Made by a program: the position numbers and the translations under genes. From an uncultured Prevotellaceae bacterium (GTDB lineage: Bacteria > Bacteroidota > Bacteroidia > Bacteroidales > Bacteroidaceae): 64,000 bases of DNA. The first letter of the stretch is position 1; each line of letters opens with the position of its first letter. The stretch is from the NCBI GenBank assembly GCA_900320435.1, contig ONSH01000001.1, positions 1-64,000 of the forward strand, in the 5' to 3' direction. The notes under the pieces are model-generated. The model was not told where the DNA came from, searched no databases, and worked only from the letters and a program-made list of their open reading frames with translations. This document shows, piece by piece, positions 1 to 7,546 of this stretch.

Positions 1-69
1 ACCGACAGAACACACACTGCTGCGATCGTTATTGGCCGTCTCAAAGTCTATGGCTGCAAAATCTTGCAT
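1..69 (-). CDS. DnaQ-like 3'-5' exonuclease, 5' end only
   Basis: The first 23 codons of a leftward gene that runs off the window. The protein begins MQDFAAIDFETANNDRSSVC. The D-x-E core in AIDFETAN is the exonuclease motif I of the DEDD family, and the following RSSVCSVG is typical of epsilon-subunit-like exonucleases that are stand-alone in Bacteroidales. Such enzymes remove nucleotides from DNA or RNA 3' ends with two metal ions. The ATG at 69-67 is preceded by a GGAGG sequence (82-78), unusual here because most genes in this window lack a Shine-Dalgarno. It is transcribed from the first copy of a duplicated promoter unit (112-142). Motifs II and III lie outside the window, so the subfamily is inferred. 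Confidence 0.75.
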   Translation of the reverse strand, partial: MQDFAAIDFETANNDRSSVCSVG

Positions 70-111
70 TTATTCGTCCTCCTTATATTTGTTCCACATA
101 CTTCGACACCT

Positions 112-142
112 CAAAAATACACTTTTTCTTTGAAACTACAAA
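112..142 (-). promoter_or_regulatory. Bacteroidota promoter, copy 1 (exonuclease gene)
   Basis: On the minus strand a TTTG (142-139) is followed after 19 nt by TATTTTTG (119-112), matching the -33/-7 consensus TTTG-N19-TAnnTTTG. The predicted transcription start lies about 38 nt before the exonuclease start codon. The same promoter occurs at 948-978. Confidence 0.75.
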
Positions 143-237
143 TAATCGGGGCAGAATTTCTTGAAGGCGCGCAAGTTTTTCCTGACGGAGACGCAATAAC
201 ATCGCCATCAACTGTCAGCCGACAAAATCTGGACAAA
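112..237. repeat. Duplicated promoter unit, copy 1
   Basis: Positions 112-163 match 948-999 with one mismatch in 52, and 206-237 match 1038-1069 at 29 of 32 positions. The stretch between the two blocks has diverged. Each copy carries a -33/-7 promoter pointing left, so an upstream regulatory region of about 125 bp has been duplicated on either side of the toxin/antitoxin pair. Confidence 0.85.
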
Positions 238-290
238 GCTCTGCAACTTAGTTTGAACCGTCTGCCACAAGTCTTGTCTTGAGAAACTCG

Positions 291-686
291 TCAAGAGTGA
301 CAAGATTTAGCTGGGGAAAAGGAAGCTCGAAAAGGAAGCTCACGAAGAACTGAGAAGTGACTGTCCTCAGAGACCAGATAATCGGCACCTGCAGCGAAAG
401 CACAGTCCACAAACTTGTTGTCATCCGGATCGGCCTTTATCACATCCATACGGAAATAAGGATCTATAAGCCTCACATTCGCCTGGTTCAATATCAGCAG
501 GACAACATTCTCTGCCACAGTGGGAGAAATTTGCTGCTCCAGAATTTCCTGGTATTCGTCTAATATCTCATTGGATACACAAAGCTCATACCGTCCTGCG
601 AGAAAGGCATCCCAGATAGGACGATAAGGGCTACGACGAGCGATTATCTGCAAAAGACAATTGGTGTCAATGACAACGGGATTCAT
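291..686 (-). CDS. PIN-domain toxin of a toxin-antitoxin pair
   Basis: A 131-residue protein with the PIN ribonuclease fold. Visible motifs are VIDTN at residues 5-9 (first acidic ligand), NEILDEYQEIL near 40 (second acidic residue) and DPDDNKFVDCAFAAGADYLVS near 85-105, which supplies the remaining acidic residues. This layout fits the PIN-family putative toxin group (TIGR00305-like). Toxins of this family cleave RNA and are held inactive by a neighbour protein. It lies 9 nt downstream of a small gene of matching type and is probably cotranscribed with it. Family and fold are clear; toxin activity and the RNA target are inferred. Confidence 0.85.
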   Translation of the reverse strand: MNPVVIDTNCLLQIIARRSPYRPIWDAFLAGRYELCVSNEILDEYQEILEQQISPTVAENVVLLILNQANVRLIDPYFRMDVIKADPDDNKFVDCAFAAGADYLVSEDSHFSVLRELPFRASFSPAKSCHS

Positions 687-695
687 CTCCTCCGT

Positions 696-917
696 TTATT
701 TCTTGTACGGAGTACGGAAATGAGAACCACGCAACTCCTGCATACGCTTCTCGTCCCATTGGCCATTCTCCCAAAGACGATCCATTTCATCATCAACCTG
801 CTTGGCATAGAACGCAGCCAACTGCTGACGAAGGTGCTCCAAACCAAGCGACGACTTAATGTGTGACACCAAATTGAACACGTGCACTTGAGCCGGAGTA
901 AAAGTAATTGCTTCCAT
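696..917 (-). CDS. Antitoxin partner of the PIN toxin
   Basis: A 73-residue acidic, mostly helical protein beginning MEAITFTPAQ and ending in a basic tail. Small proteins of this type precede PIN toxins in Bacteroidales and are annotated as antitoxins or hypothetical proteins. A longer reading from 950 is unlikely because its start lies inside the -7 box (955-948); the ATG at 917 gives a leader of about 24 nt. The gene is first in the two-gene unit, the usual antitoxin-toxin order, with 9 nt to the toxin. No clear DNA-binding motif can be named, so autoregulation is only a possibility. Confidence 0.7.
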   Translation of the reverse strand: MEAITFTPAQVHVFNLVSHIKSSLGLEHLRQQLAAFYAKQVDDEMDRLWENGQWDEKRMQELRGSHFRTPYKK

Positions 918-947
918 TGTTCTCTTCGGTTTAAAGTTTTTCAACTG

Positions 948-978
948 CAAAAATACACTTTTTCTTTGAAACTACAAA
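948..978 (-). promoter_or_regulatory. Bacteroidota promoter, copy 2 (toxin-antitoxin operon)
   Basis: TTTG at 978-975, a 19-nt spacer, then TATTTTTG at 955-948 on the minus strand. It is base-for-base the same promoter as at 112-142 and sits 30 nt upstream of the antitoxin ATG. Confidence 0.75.
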
Positions 979-1069
979 TAATCGGGGCAGATTTTCTTGT
1001 AATCCACTACCATTTTTCAATAAGCACCAATGATACCCATCAACTGTCCGCCGCCGAAATCTGGACAAA
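948..1069. repeat. Duplicated promoter unit, copy 2
   Basis: Second copy of the unit at 112-237. The block nearest the gene (948-999) is almost identical and the distal block (1038-1069) slightly diverged, with a shift of 4 nt between the blocks. It ends just before the 3' end of lptD. Confidence 0.85.
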
Positions 1070-1075
1070 ACACAC

Positions 1076-3958
1076 TCAATACCAACTGATGTTGTCGGAA
1101 TAGCTGCTCTGCTTCTTCCACTTGAGGGCGTCGGCCAGCATGCTGCTGTTGGCCTGGAAGGTGAAATTATAAGAGGTATAAGGATAGAGCACCACAGAAC
1201 AGCTCATGTTGAAGCAGTGGAGGTCGCGGTTGAGCGAAGCCGTCGTCATGGAGAGCTTGCTTCGGTTGAAGTCGTAACCCGAGGAGAACGTGATGTTCCA
1301 CCCGGTGGCGATGCGCACGTTGCCGGAGAAGTTGAGCGTGTGGCTCAGAGCGTAGGGATAACGCATTGATTCCTTGTCGAATGTGCCGGCGGTGTTCTCA
1401 CGCACCGTGATGCCGTAGCTCACGGAGAGGCTCCAGGGAATGTTGAACTTCAAGTAGCCGTCGGCGTCAATCTGATCGTCCCCCTCCTTAGGCTTCGCAC
1501 CGTGCTTGGCCCTCTCGCGCTCGGGATCGACGTTGGGATTGTTCGGGTCGGGCTCGTCCTGCTCCTCGGCCTCCTTCTTGGCCAGCGCGTCGGGGTCCTC
1601 CTTCTTGCCCGTGAAGAGGTTGATCAGCTTCTTCAGCGTGCCGTTGTTGAAGGTGTAGCTGAGGTTTTGGCTCATGCCTTGGAAGCGGCCGAAACGGCCC
1701 TTGCTCCACTCCGTCTGATCGCCGACATAAGGATTGCCGTTCTTGTCCAGCTCGTAGGCGTAGGTGGCAAAGACGGCCGTCATGGAGAAGGTGTAGCTCT
1801 TGGTCAGCTTCAGACGCAGACGCGTGGTCAGATCGCTCCAGGGGCGCTTCTCCGCCGCCATGTTGTAAGAGAGGGAGGCGCCCAGTTCGTCGATGAGCGA
1901 TATCTTGCGGAAACCCGTAGAGTCGCGGTCGGAACGGACCTTCATCTCCAGGTTGTTGGAGACATCCATCGTCACCATACCCGTCTTGCCCGAGGGCGCC
2001 GTGCCGTAGATGCCGCCGCTGTAGGGGCTGTAGGTCACCGTCTCCACTTCGCCGCTGGAGTTGGTGCGCGTGTAGGTCTCGTACATGCCCCAGAAAGGCG
2101 TGGAGAAGTCGGGGGCATAAGAGAAGCTGACCGTCGGCGTGAAGACATGGCGCACGGCCTCGATCTTCTTGCGCATGAATCCCAGCGTGGGCCGGTAGAA
2201 GCCGTAGAGCTTCGTGTTCATGGAGAGATTCATGGAGAAGTTGTACACGTTGTAGAAGCCGTAGAGCGTGTCGCGCTTGACGGTCTGCTCGTCGCTGTCC
2301 CACGACTGCATCACCTTGTTGGTGTACATGCGGTCGGTGAAGTTGAACGAGGGCGTGACGTTGATGTATTTGAACAGCTGGAAGGTGGCCTGGATGGGGA
2401 TCTGGTGCTGCATGCCGTTGCGCCAGTCCTTGAGCAGGTTGCTGTGAAAGAGCTTGTTCTCCTTGGTGGTGATGCTGTTGGAGAGCGTTCCCGTGTAAGA
2501 GAGCGAGATCTTCTCGTACCACTTCTCCGCCCCGACCTGCTTCTTGCGCTTGAAGGGATAGAGGCGCGCAAGGGAGACGCTGAGCGTCGGCAGCGTCACC
2601 GCGATGGACGAGTCGCGCATGTTCTGCGAGAGGTTGAAAGCCGTCGAAATCGTCAGACCGATGTCGGGGAAGATCTTGGAGTAGGAAATGGACGAGGTGC
2701 GCGTCGACTGCGTGTAGGACTCGGGGTTGTACATGGAAACGAGGTTGTTACGCTCGTAATCCACAGAGGCGAAGTTGACGCTGGCGGAGAACGACTGCGT
2801 GGGATTGGCCTTGGGGTCCTGACGGTGAGACCACACGAACTTGAGCGAACGCGTCGTGGCGTAGTCGGGCATGTTGCGCTCGCCGACGACGGTGTTCTGG
2901 AAGGAGAACATCACGTTGCCTGCAAACTTGTAGCGCACGTTGTAGGTCGAATAGGCCGAAAGGCCCCAGGAGCCCTTCGTGTAGATCTCGCCCAGAAGCT
3001 TGAGGTCGACATTGTCGTTGAACGCAAAATAATAGCCGCCTTCGCGCAGATAGAAGCCTCGCGAACTCTCGTCGCCGTAAGTGGGCATGATGAAGCCGCT
3101 GTGGTACGACGAGGAGAAGGGGAAGAAGCCGTAAGGAATGGCCAGAGGCAGAGGTACGTCCTCCACCACGAGATAGGCTGGACCGAAGACCACCGTCTGT
3201 CCCGGACGCACCTTGGCCTTGGTCAGACGCAGGTAGAAATGAGGATGCTCCGCATTACAGGTGGTGTAGCGGGCGCGCCGGACATACATCACGCCGGTGG
3301 AGTCGCGCTTGCTCTCCTCGCTCATCATGTAGCCCTCGCCCTGCTGCGTATAGACGTTGTGGATGAAGCCCCTGCGGGTCTTGAAGTTGTACGACATCTT
3401 GTCGGGATCATACTCGTCCTCGCCCTGTTTGAAGACGGGCTTGCCCTGAATCTCGCCCGTGGAGTCGGGCCGTCCGAAAGCGTGTACCGTGCTGGAATCC
3501 AGCGCCATGTTGATCTCTTCGGCCGTCAGCTCCATGTTCTGATAGTTCACCTTGCTGTCGCCGTAGAGCCAGGCCCGGGAATTTTTGTAATCGAAAGTGA
3601 TGGAGTCCTGGGCCGAATAGACCACAGGTTCGTCCAGCGCGCTCTTGCTCTTCTTCTTCACCGTGTCGGCCGCCAGAGTGTCCGCCGCCAGAGTGTCCGG
3701 CAGCAGCGTGTCCGCCGCAGCGGCTGCGACGGAGTCCAGGGCGTCCCACATCTCCGGGAACATGGGCTTCATGCGCTCGTCGTCCGAATCGGCCGGCAAC
3801 GCCGCCTCATGCGGCAGAGTATCAGCCGGCAACGACGCTTCATGCGACAATGTGTCGGCCGTCTCCTCCGCCATCGGGGCAGATTTGACGCCGGCTGCCG
3901 CCATCATGACCATGAGGGCGGAAAACAGCAGGAGTATGACGATACAAGCCTGTTTCAC
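1076..3958 (-). CDS. lptD: LPS-assembly outer-membrane protein LptD
   Basis: LptD inserts lipopolysaccharide into the outer leaflet of the outer membrane. The protein is about 960 residues: an N-terminal hydrophobic signal segment (about 1-22), a low-complexity stretch with repeated ADTL units (about 30-85), an OstA/LptA-like periplasmic domain (about 110-230, with SITFDYKNSRAWLYGDSKVNY) and a long beta-barrel rich in alternating aromatic residues up to a C-terminal aromatic end. I chose the GTG at 3958 because the frame's upstream ATG (4027) lies before the -7 box at 4011-4004 and would put a charged tail ahead of the signal segment. Large Bacteroidota LptD proteins differ from the enterobacterial form, and identity here rests on domain layout. 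It is divergent from rho. Confidence 0.85.
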   Translation of the reverse strand: MKQACIVILLLFSALMVMMAAAGVKSAPMAEETADTLSHEASLPADTLPHEAALPADSDDERMKPMFPEMWDALDSVAAAAADTLLPDTLAADTLAADTVKKKSKSALDEPVVYSAQDSITFDYKNSRAWLYGDSKVNYQNMELTAEEINMALDSSTVHAFGRPDSTGEIQGKPVFKQGEDEYDPDKMSYNFKTRRGFIHNVYTQQGEGYMMSEESKRDSTGVMYVRRARYTTCNAEHPHFYLRLTKAKVRPGQTVVFGPAYLVVEDVPLPLAIPYGFFPFSSSYHSGFIMPTYGDESSRGFYLREGGYYFAFNDNVDLKLLGEIYTKGSWGLSAYSTYNVRYKFAGNVMFSFQNTVVGERNMPDYATTRSLKFVWSHRQDPKANPTQSFSASVNFASVDYERNNLVSMYNPESYTQSTRTSSISYSKIFPDIGLTISTAFNLSQNMRDSSIAVTLPTLSVSLARLYPFKRKKQVGAEKWYEKISLSYTGTLSNSITTKENKLFHSNLLKDWRNGMQHQIPIQATFQLFKYINVTPSFNFTDRMYTNKVMQSWDSDEQTVKRDTLYGFYNVYNFSMNLSMNTKLYGFYRPTLGFMRKKIEAVRHVFTPTVSFSYAPDFSTPFWGMYETYTRTNSSGEVETVTYSPYSGGIYGTAPSGKTGMVTMDVSNNLEMKVRSDRDSTGFRKISLIDELGASLSYNMAAEKRPWSDLTTRLRLKLTKSYTFSMTAVFATYAYELDKNGNPYVGDQTEWSKGRFGRFQGMSQNLSYTFNNGTLKKLINLFTGKKEDPDALAKKEAEEQDEPDPNNPNVDPERERAKHGAKPKEGDDQIDADGYLKFNIPWSLSVSYGITVRENTAGTFDKESMRYPYALSHTLNFSGNVRIATGWNITFSSGYDFNRSKLSMTTASLNRDLHCFNMSCSVVLYPYTSYNFTFQANSSMLADALKWKKQSSYSDNISWY

Positions 3959-4003
3959 GTATATGTCGCACGTTCTTGCGCGTGCGCACAATAATTCAAG
4001 GTG

Positions 4004-4011
4004 CAAAGGTA
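4004..4011 (-). promoter_or_regulatory. -7 box of lptD
   Basis: TACCTTTG on the minus strand, about 45 nt upstream of the chosen GTG start of lptD. No well-spaced -33 TTTG was found. Confidence 0.6.
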
Positions 4012-4098
4012 AGCCTTTTTTCCGCATTTCAGAGCTTCAACGCACTTAAAAAAACAAAAAAACGGCACTTCATAAAGAAAAGCGGCCCGCAAAGGTGC

Positions 4099-4125
4099 TT
4101 GTTTCAAAAAAAAAGCGTACCTTTG
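4099..4125 (+). promoter_or_regulatory. Promoter of rho
   Basis: TTG at 4099-4101 and TACCTTTG at 4118-4125 with a 16-nt spacer. The rho ATG is 27 nt beyond the -7 box. Confidence 0.65.
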
Positions 4126-4151
4126 CAGGCGATATAATTCCATTTACCTTT

Positions 4152-5840
4152 ATGCATACAAAAAGCCAACTGGAGTCCATGACTATGGACGAACTGCACG
4201 CTTTGGCCACCCAAATCGGCGCAGAATTGAGCAACGATAAGACAACCCTCGTTTACAACATCATCGACAAGGAGAGCGAACTTCCCCCCGTTCCCGCCGC
4301 CGAAGCCCCCAAGAAGAAGCGCGGACGCCCCTCGAAGGCCGAAACCGCTGCACGCGAGGCAACAGCCGCGAAGGAAGAGAAAGCGGAGAAAGAGGCTAAA
4401 GCCCCTGCAGAGAAGCCGGCGGAAAAGCCCGCCCGCAAGACGCGCGCCAAGAAGAGCGAAGCCGCTGAAGAAAGCGCTCCCGCCGAAACCAAGGAGGAAA
4501 AGAGCGCCGAGACGGAAGCGCCCAAAAAGAAGCGCGCAACGAAAGCCGCCAAGAGCAGCGCCGCAGCAGAGGAAACCTTCATCGTGACGCGCGAAGTGCG
4601 CACCACCGAAGAGATTCTCGCCGAGATGAACGCGCCCAAGATGCAGCTGCAGGACGACACGGAGGATCTCACCCGCAACGCCGCCCCCAAAGCCGCCAAA
4701 GCCCGGGTGGCCGAATACGACTTCGGCGACAACATCAAGGGAGAGGGCGTGCTCGACATACAGAACGACGGCAGCGCATTCCTGCGCTCGAGCGACTACA
4801 ACTACATGCCTTCGCCCGACGACGTCGCCGTAGGCAATCAGCTCATCCGTCTCTATTCCCTCAAGACGGGCGACACGGTGAAAGGCACCGTGATGCCGCC
4901 GCAAAACGGCAGCCGCTTCTTCCAGCTCACCTCTGTGGACAGCGTCAACGGCTGCGATCCCCGCAGCATCCGCGAGCGCAGCCCCTTCGAGCATCTGACA
5001 CCGCTCTTCCCCGACGAGAAGTTCCAGCTCTGCAGCGGACGCGGCGACAACCTCTCCGTGCGCGTGGTGGATCTCTTCTCACCCATCGGCAAGGGACAGC
5101 GCGCCCTCATCGTGGCCCAGCCCAAAACGGGTAAGACCATCCTGATGAAGGACATCGCCAACGCCATCGCCAAGAATCATCCCGAGGCCTATCTCATGAT
5201 GCTGCTCATCGACGAACGTCCTGAAGAAGTGACGGATATGGCCCGTACGGTGAATGCCGAAGTGATCGCCTCCACCTTCGACGAGCCCGCCGACCACCAC
5301 GTGCGTATCGCCAATCTCGTGCTCGAGAAGGCCAAACGCATGGTAGAGTGCGGCCACGATGTGGTCATCTTCCTGGACTCCATCACCCGACTGGCCCGAG
5401 CCTACAACACCGTGCAGCCCGCCAGCGGCAAGATTCTCACCGGCGGTGTGGACGCCAACGCCATGCACAAGCCCAAGCGCTTCTTCGGCGCCGCACGCAA
5501 CATCGAAAACGGCGGCAGTCTCACCATCATCGCCACCGCTCTGACCGACACCGGCAGCAAGATGGACGAAGTCATCTTCGAGGAATTCAAGGGCACAGGC
5601 AACATGGAGCTGCAGCTCGACCGTACGCTGGCCAACAAACGCATATTCCCCGCAGTTAACATCGTTCAGTCGAGCACCCGTCGCGACGATCTGCTGCAGG
5701 ACAAGACGACGCTCGACCGTATGTGGATCCTGCGCAAGTTCCTCGCCGACATGAACCCCATCGAGGCCATGAGCGAGATGAAGTCACGCATCGAGCAGAC
5801 CCGAAACAACGAGGAGTTCCTGCTCAGTATGAACTCCTGA
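4152..5840 (+). CDS. rho: Transcription termination factor Rho with long disordered insertion
   Basis: Rho is the hexameric RNA-dependent ATPase that releases nascent transcripts. The 562-residue protein has a short helical Rho_N segment (1-40), a low-complexity region of about 100 residues rich in K, A, E and P (about 44-145) that includes the AT-hook-like KKKRGRPSK, an RNA-binding cold-shock/OB domain (about 190-275), and the RecA-like ATPase with Walker A QPKTGKT and Walker [14 protein letters not shown]. The ATG at 4152 follows the promoter at 4099-4125. Normal Rho is about 420 residues; the excess is the insertion. The final 57 nt overlap the convergent mtaB gene. Confidence 0.96.
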   Translation: MHTKSQLESMTMDELHALATQIGAELSNDKTTLVYNIIDKESELPPVPAAEAPKKKRGRPSKAETAAREATAAKEEKAEKEAKAPAEKPAEKPARKTRAKKSEAAEESAPAETKEEKSAETEAPKKKRATKAAKSSAAAEETFIVTREVRTTEEILAEMNAPKMQLQDDTEDLTRNAAPKAAKARVAEYDFGDNIKGEGVLDIQNDGSAFLRSSDYNYMPSPDDVAVGNQLIRLYSLKTGDTVKGTVMPPQNGSRFFQLTSVDSVNGCDPRSIRERSPFEHLTPLFPDEKFQLCSGRGDNLSVRVVDLFSPIGKGQRALIVAQPKTGKTILMKDIANAIAKNHPEAYLMMLLIDERPEEVTDMARTVNAEVIASTFDEPADHHVRIANLVLEKAKRMVECGHDVVIFLDSITRLARAYNTVQPASGKILTGGVDANAMHKPKRFFGAARNIENGGSLTIIATALTDTGSKMDEVIFEEFKGTGNMELQLDRTLANKRIFPAVNIVQSSTRRDDLLQDKTTLDRMWILRKFLADMNPIEAMSEMKSRIEQTRNNEEFLLSMNS

Positions 5841-7133
5841 CAGGCGCACGGGCACTACCCTGCCCTCCACGCCTTGCGGCTTCTCACCCTCGTAGTGACA
5901 GGCCACACGGATATAGTTGTCCGTAAAACCGTAGATGACGCCGTCCCGATGGCTGTGTTCCAGCAGCACGGGACGCGTTGTCGTTTCGTAGCGACTGTAG
6001 AACTCCCGCATCTTGCGCTCCGAGAGGGCCAGGATCCTCTGGCTGCGAAGGTGTTTCTCTTCCGGCGACACAACATGCGGAATCTCAAGCGCTTTCGTGC
6101 CCGGACGCTCGCTGTAGCTGAACACATGGTATTCACTCACGGGCAAAGACTCCATGAAGCGAAACGCCTCCTCAAACATCTCCCCGGTCTCGCCCCTGGT
6201 GCCGACGATGACGTCCACTCCGATGTAGGCGTCGGGCATCAGCTCCAGCACACGCTCCACCTTGCTGCGGAAAAGAGCGGTGTCGTAGCGGCGCTTCATC
6301 AGGCGCAGGACCCCGTCGCTGCCGCTCTGCAAAGGGATGTGGAAATGAGGCATGAAGGCGCGCGAAGTGGCGCAGTAGCGTATCACCTCGTCGGTCAGAA
6401 GATTGGGCTCGATGCTGGAGATGCGGTAGCGCTCGATGCCCTCCACAGCGTCCAATGCTTTTACCAGATCGAGGAAGGTTTCTCCGGTAGATTTGCCGAA
6501 GTCGCCGATGTTGACACCCGTGATGACGATTTCGCGTCCGCCCTTTGCGGCAACGCCCCGAGCCTGCTCCACCATGCTTTCGATCGACCCGTTGCGGCTA
6601 CGTCCGCGCGCGAAGGGTATCGTGCAATAGGTGCAGTAGTAGTCGCAACCGTCCTGTACTTTTAAAAAATAACGCGTGCGCTCGCCCGACGCGCACGAGG
6701 GGAAGAAGCGGCGGATGTCGGCCGTTCGGGAAGTGTGAAACTCGTGTTTTGCCAAGAGCCGTTCCTCAGGCATCATATTGACGCGCTTGATGATCTCGGG
6801 CACCAGACGCACTTTCTCCTCGCTGCCCAAGACCAGGTCCACGCCGTCGAGTCCGGCCACCTGCTCCGGCTTGAGTTGAGCGTAACAGCCCGTCACCACC
6901 ACCAGCGCGCCGGGATGACGGCGGGTCATCTTGGAGATCTGCTGACGGCATTTGTGATCGGCCACTTCGGTCACGCTGCAGGTGTTGACCAGACAGATGT
7001 CGGCCGTCTCACCCTCATGCACCGTTTCGGCGCCCTCCTCCTGCAAGCGTTCGACGATGGCAGAGGTCTCGGCGTAGTTGAGCTTGCATCCGAGCGTAAA
7101 ACACGCTATTTTGCGTCCTTCGAGCTGTTTCAT
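5784..7133 (-). CDS. mtaB: tRNA t6A37 methylthiotransferase MtaB
   Basis: A radical-SAM enzyme that adds a methylthio group to t6A at position 37 of tRNAs decoding ANN codons. The 449-residue protein carries Cys16, Cys52 and Cys83 for the auxiliary cluster and the radical-SAM triad Cys163, Cys167 and Cys170 in [17 protein letters not shown]. The length and the [13 protein letters not shown] start fit the MtaB branch rather than MiaB or RimO. Its 3' end overlaps the 3' end of rho by 57 nt in the opposite direction. The -7 box ends only 4 nt before the ATG, so the mRNA may have no leader. Confidence 0.93.
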   Translation of the reverse strand: MKQLEGRKIACFTLGCKLNYAETSAIVERLQEEGAETVHEGETADICLVNTCSVTEVADHKCRQQISKMTRRHPGALVVVTGCYAQLKPEQVAGLDGVDLVLGSEEKVRLVPEIIKRVNMMPEERLLAKHEFHTSRTADIRRFFPSCASGERTRYFLKVQDGCDYYCTYCTIPFARGRSRNGSIESMVEQARGVAAKGGREIVITGVNIGDFGKSTGETFLDLVKALDAVEGIERYRISSIEPNLLTDEVIRYCATSRAFMPHFHIPLQSGSDGVLRLMKRRYDTALFRSKVERVLELMPDAYIGVDVIVGTRGETGEMFEEAFRFMESLPVSEYHVFSYSERPGTKALEIPHVVSPEEKHLRSQRILALSERKMREFYSRYETTTRPVLLEHSHRDGVIYGFTDNYIRVACHYEGEKPQGVEGRVVPVRLSGVHTEQELLVVSGLLDA

Positions 7134-7137
7134 GGCA

Positions 7138-7145
7138 CAAAATTA
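7138..7145 (-). promoter_or_regulatory. -7 box of mtaB, leaderless arrangement
   Basis: TAATTTTG on the minus strand with only 4 nt between its last base and the mtaB ATG. Bacteroidota transcripts start a few bases after this box, so transcription would begin at or next to the start codon. Confidence 0.6.
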
Positions 7146-7206
7146 CAAAAAATAGACCTTTTATGCACCGAAATCTGAAAAAATATAAAAATTTTCTTCA
7201 AATTCC

Positions 7207-7237
7207 TTGGCTGTTTCACCAAATTGGCGTACCTTTG
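7207..7237 (+). promoter_or_regulatory. Promoter of the small lipoprotein gene
   Basis: TTG at 7207-7209 and TACCTTTG at 7230-7237, spacer 20 nt: a close match to the consensus. It is followed by a leader of about 50 nt. Confidence 0.75.
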
Positions 7238-7290
7238 CACCGGTTTTAAGAACAATTGATTGTTTTACAGTATTAAAAAGTAGAAAAAAA

Positions 7291-7467
7291 ATGAAAAAGT
7301 TAGCTTTTGTTTTCGCAGCTGTAGTTGCTGTTTCTTTCGCTTCTTGTGGTAACAAGACCGCTCAGGCTGAGGCCGTTGACAGCGACAGCGTTGCTTGCGA
7401 CACCGTTGCTTGTGACAGCGCCGTTGCTTGCGACAGCGTAGTAGCAGACAGCGTAGTAGCTCAGTAA
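7291..7467 (+). CDS. Small cysteine-repeat lipoprotein, function unknown
   Basis: A 58-residue protein. Residues 1-18 form a signal sequence ending in the lipobox FASC, so the mature protein would begin at that cysteine and be lipid-anchored. The mature part is short, acidic and repetitive: three VACD-type units spaced about six residues apart, then VVADSVVAQ. It has its own consensus promoter and a strong intrinsic terminator 27 nt after the stop, so it is monocistronic and probably well expressed. I recognise no domain. Short alanine/aspartate/serine-rich lipoproteins are common in Bacteroidales, but periodic cysteines are less so. Confidence 0.75.
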   Translation: MKKLAFVFAAVVAVSFASCGNKTAQAEAVDSDSVACDTVACDSAVACDSVVADSVVAQ

Positions 7468-7493
7468 ACTACACACATTACAGACAACAACCA

Positions 7494-7526
7494 GAGGCCC
7501 GTCAATCCGACGGGCCTCTTCTTTTT
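7494..7526 (+). terminator. Intrinsic terminator after the small lipoprotein
   Basis: Perfect 10-bp stem (7494-7503 with 7509-7518), 5-nt loop, then a T-rich run. It may also serve the convergent SLC13 gene in part. Confidence 0.85.
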
Positions 7527-7546
7527 CATATCTGTATATCTTTACG

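Noticed and set aside
64..282. Two similar short plus-strand frames at 64-282 and 882-1103
   Set aside because: The similarity comes from the duplicated promoter unit on the other strand, not from a shared protein.
1502..3994. An 830-codon open frame on the plus strand opposite lptD
   Set aside because: It is antisense to the clear lptD frame, has biased composition (many V, R, H and L) and no recognisable domain. High GC and codon bias create such frames.
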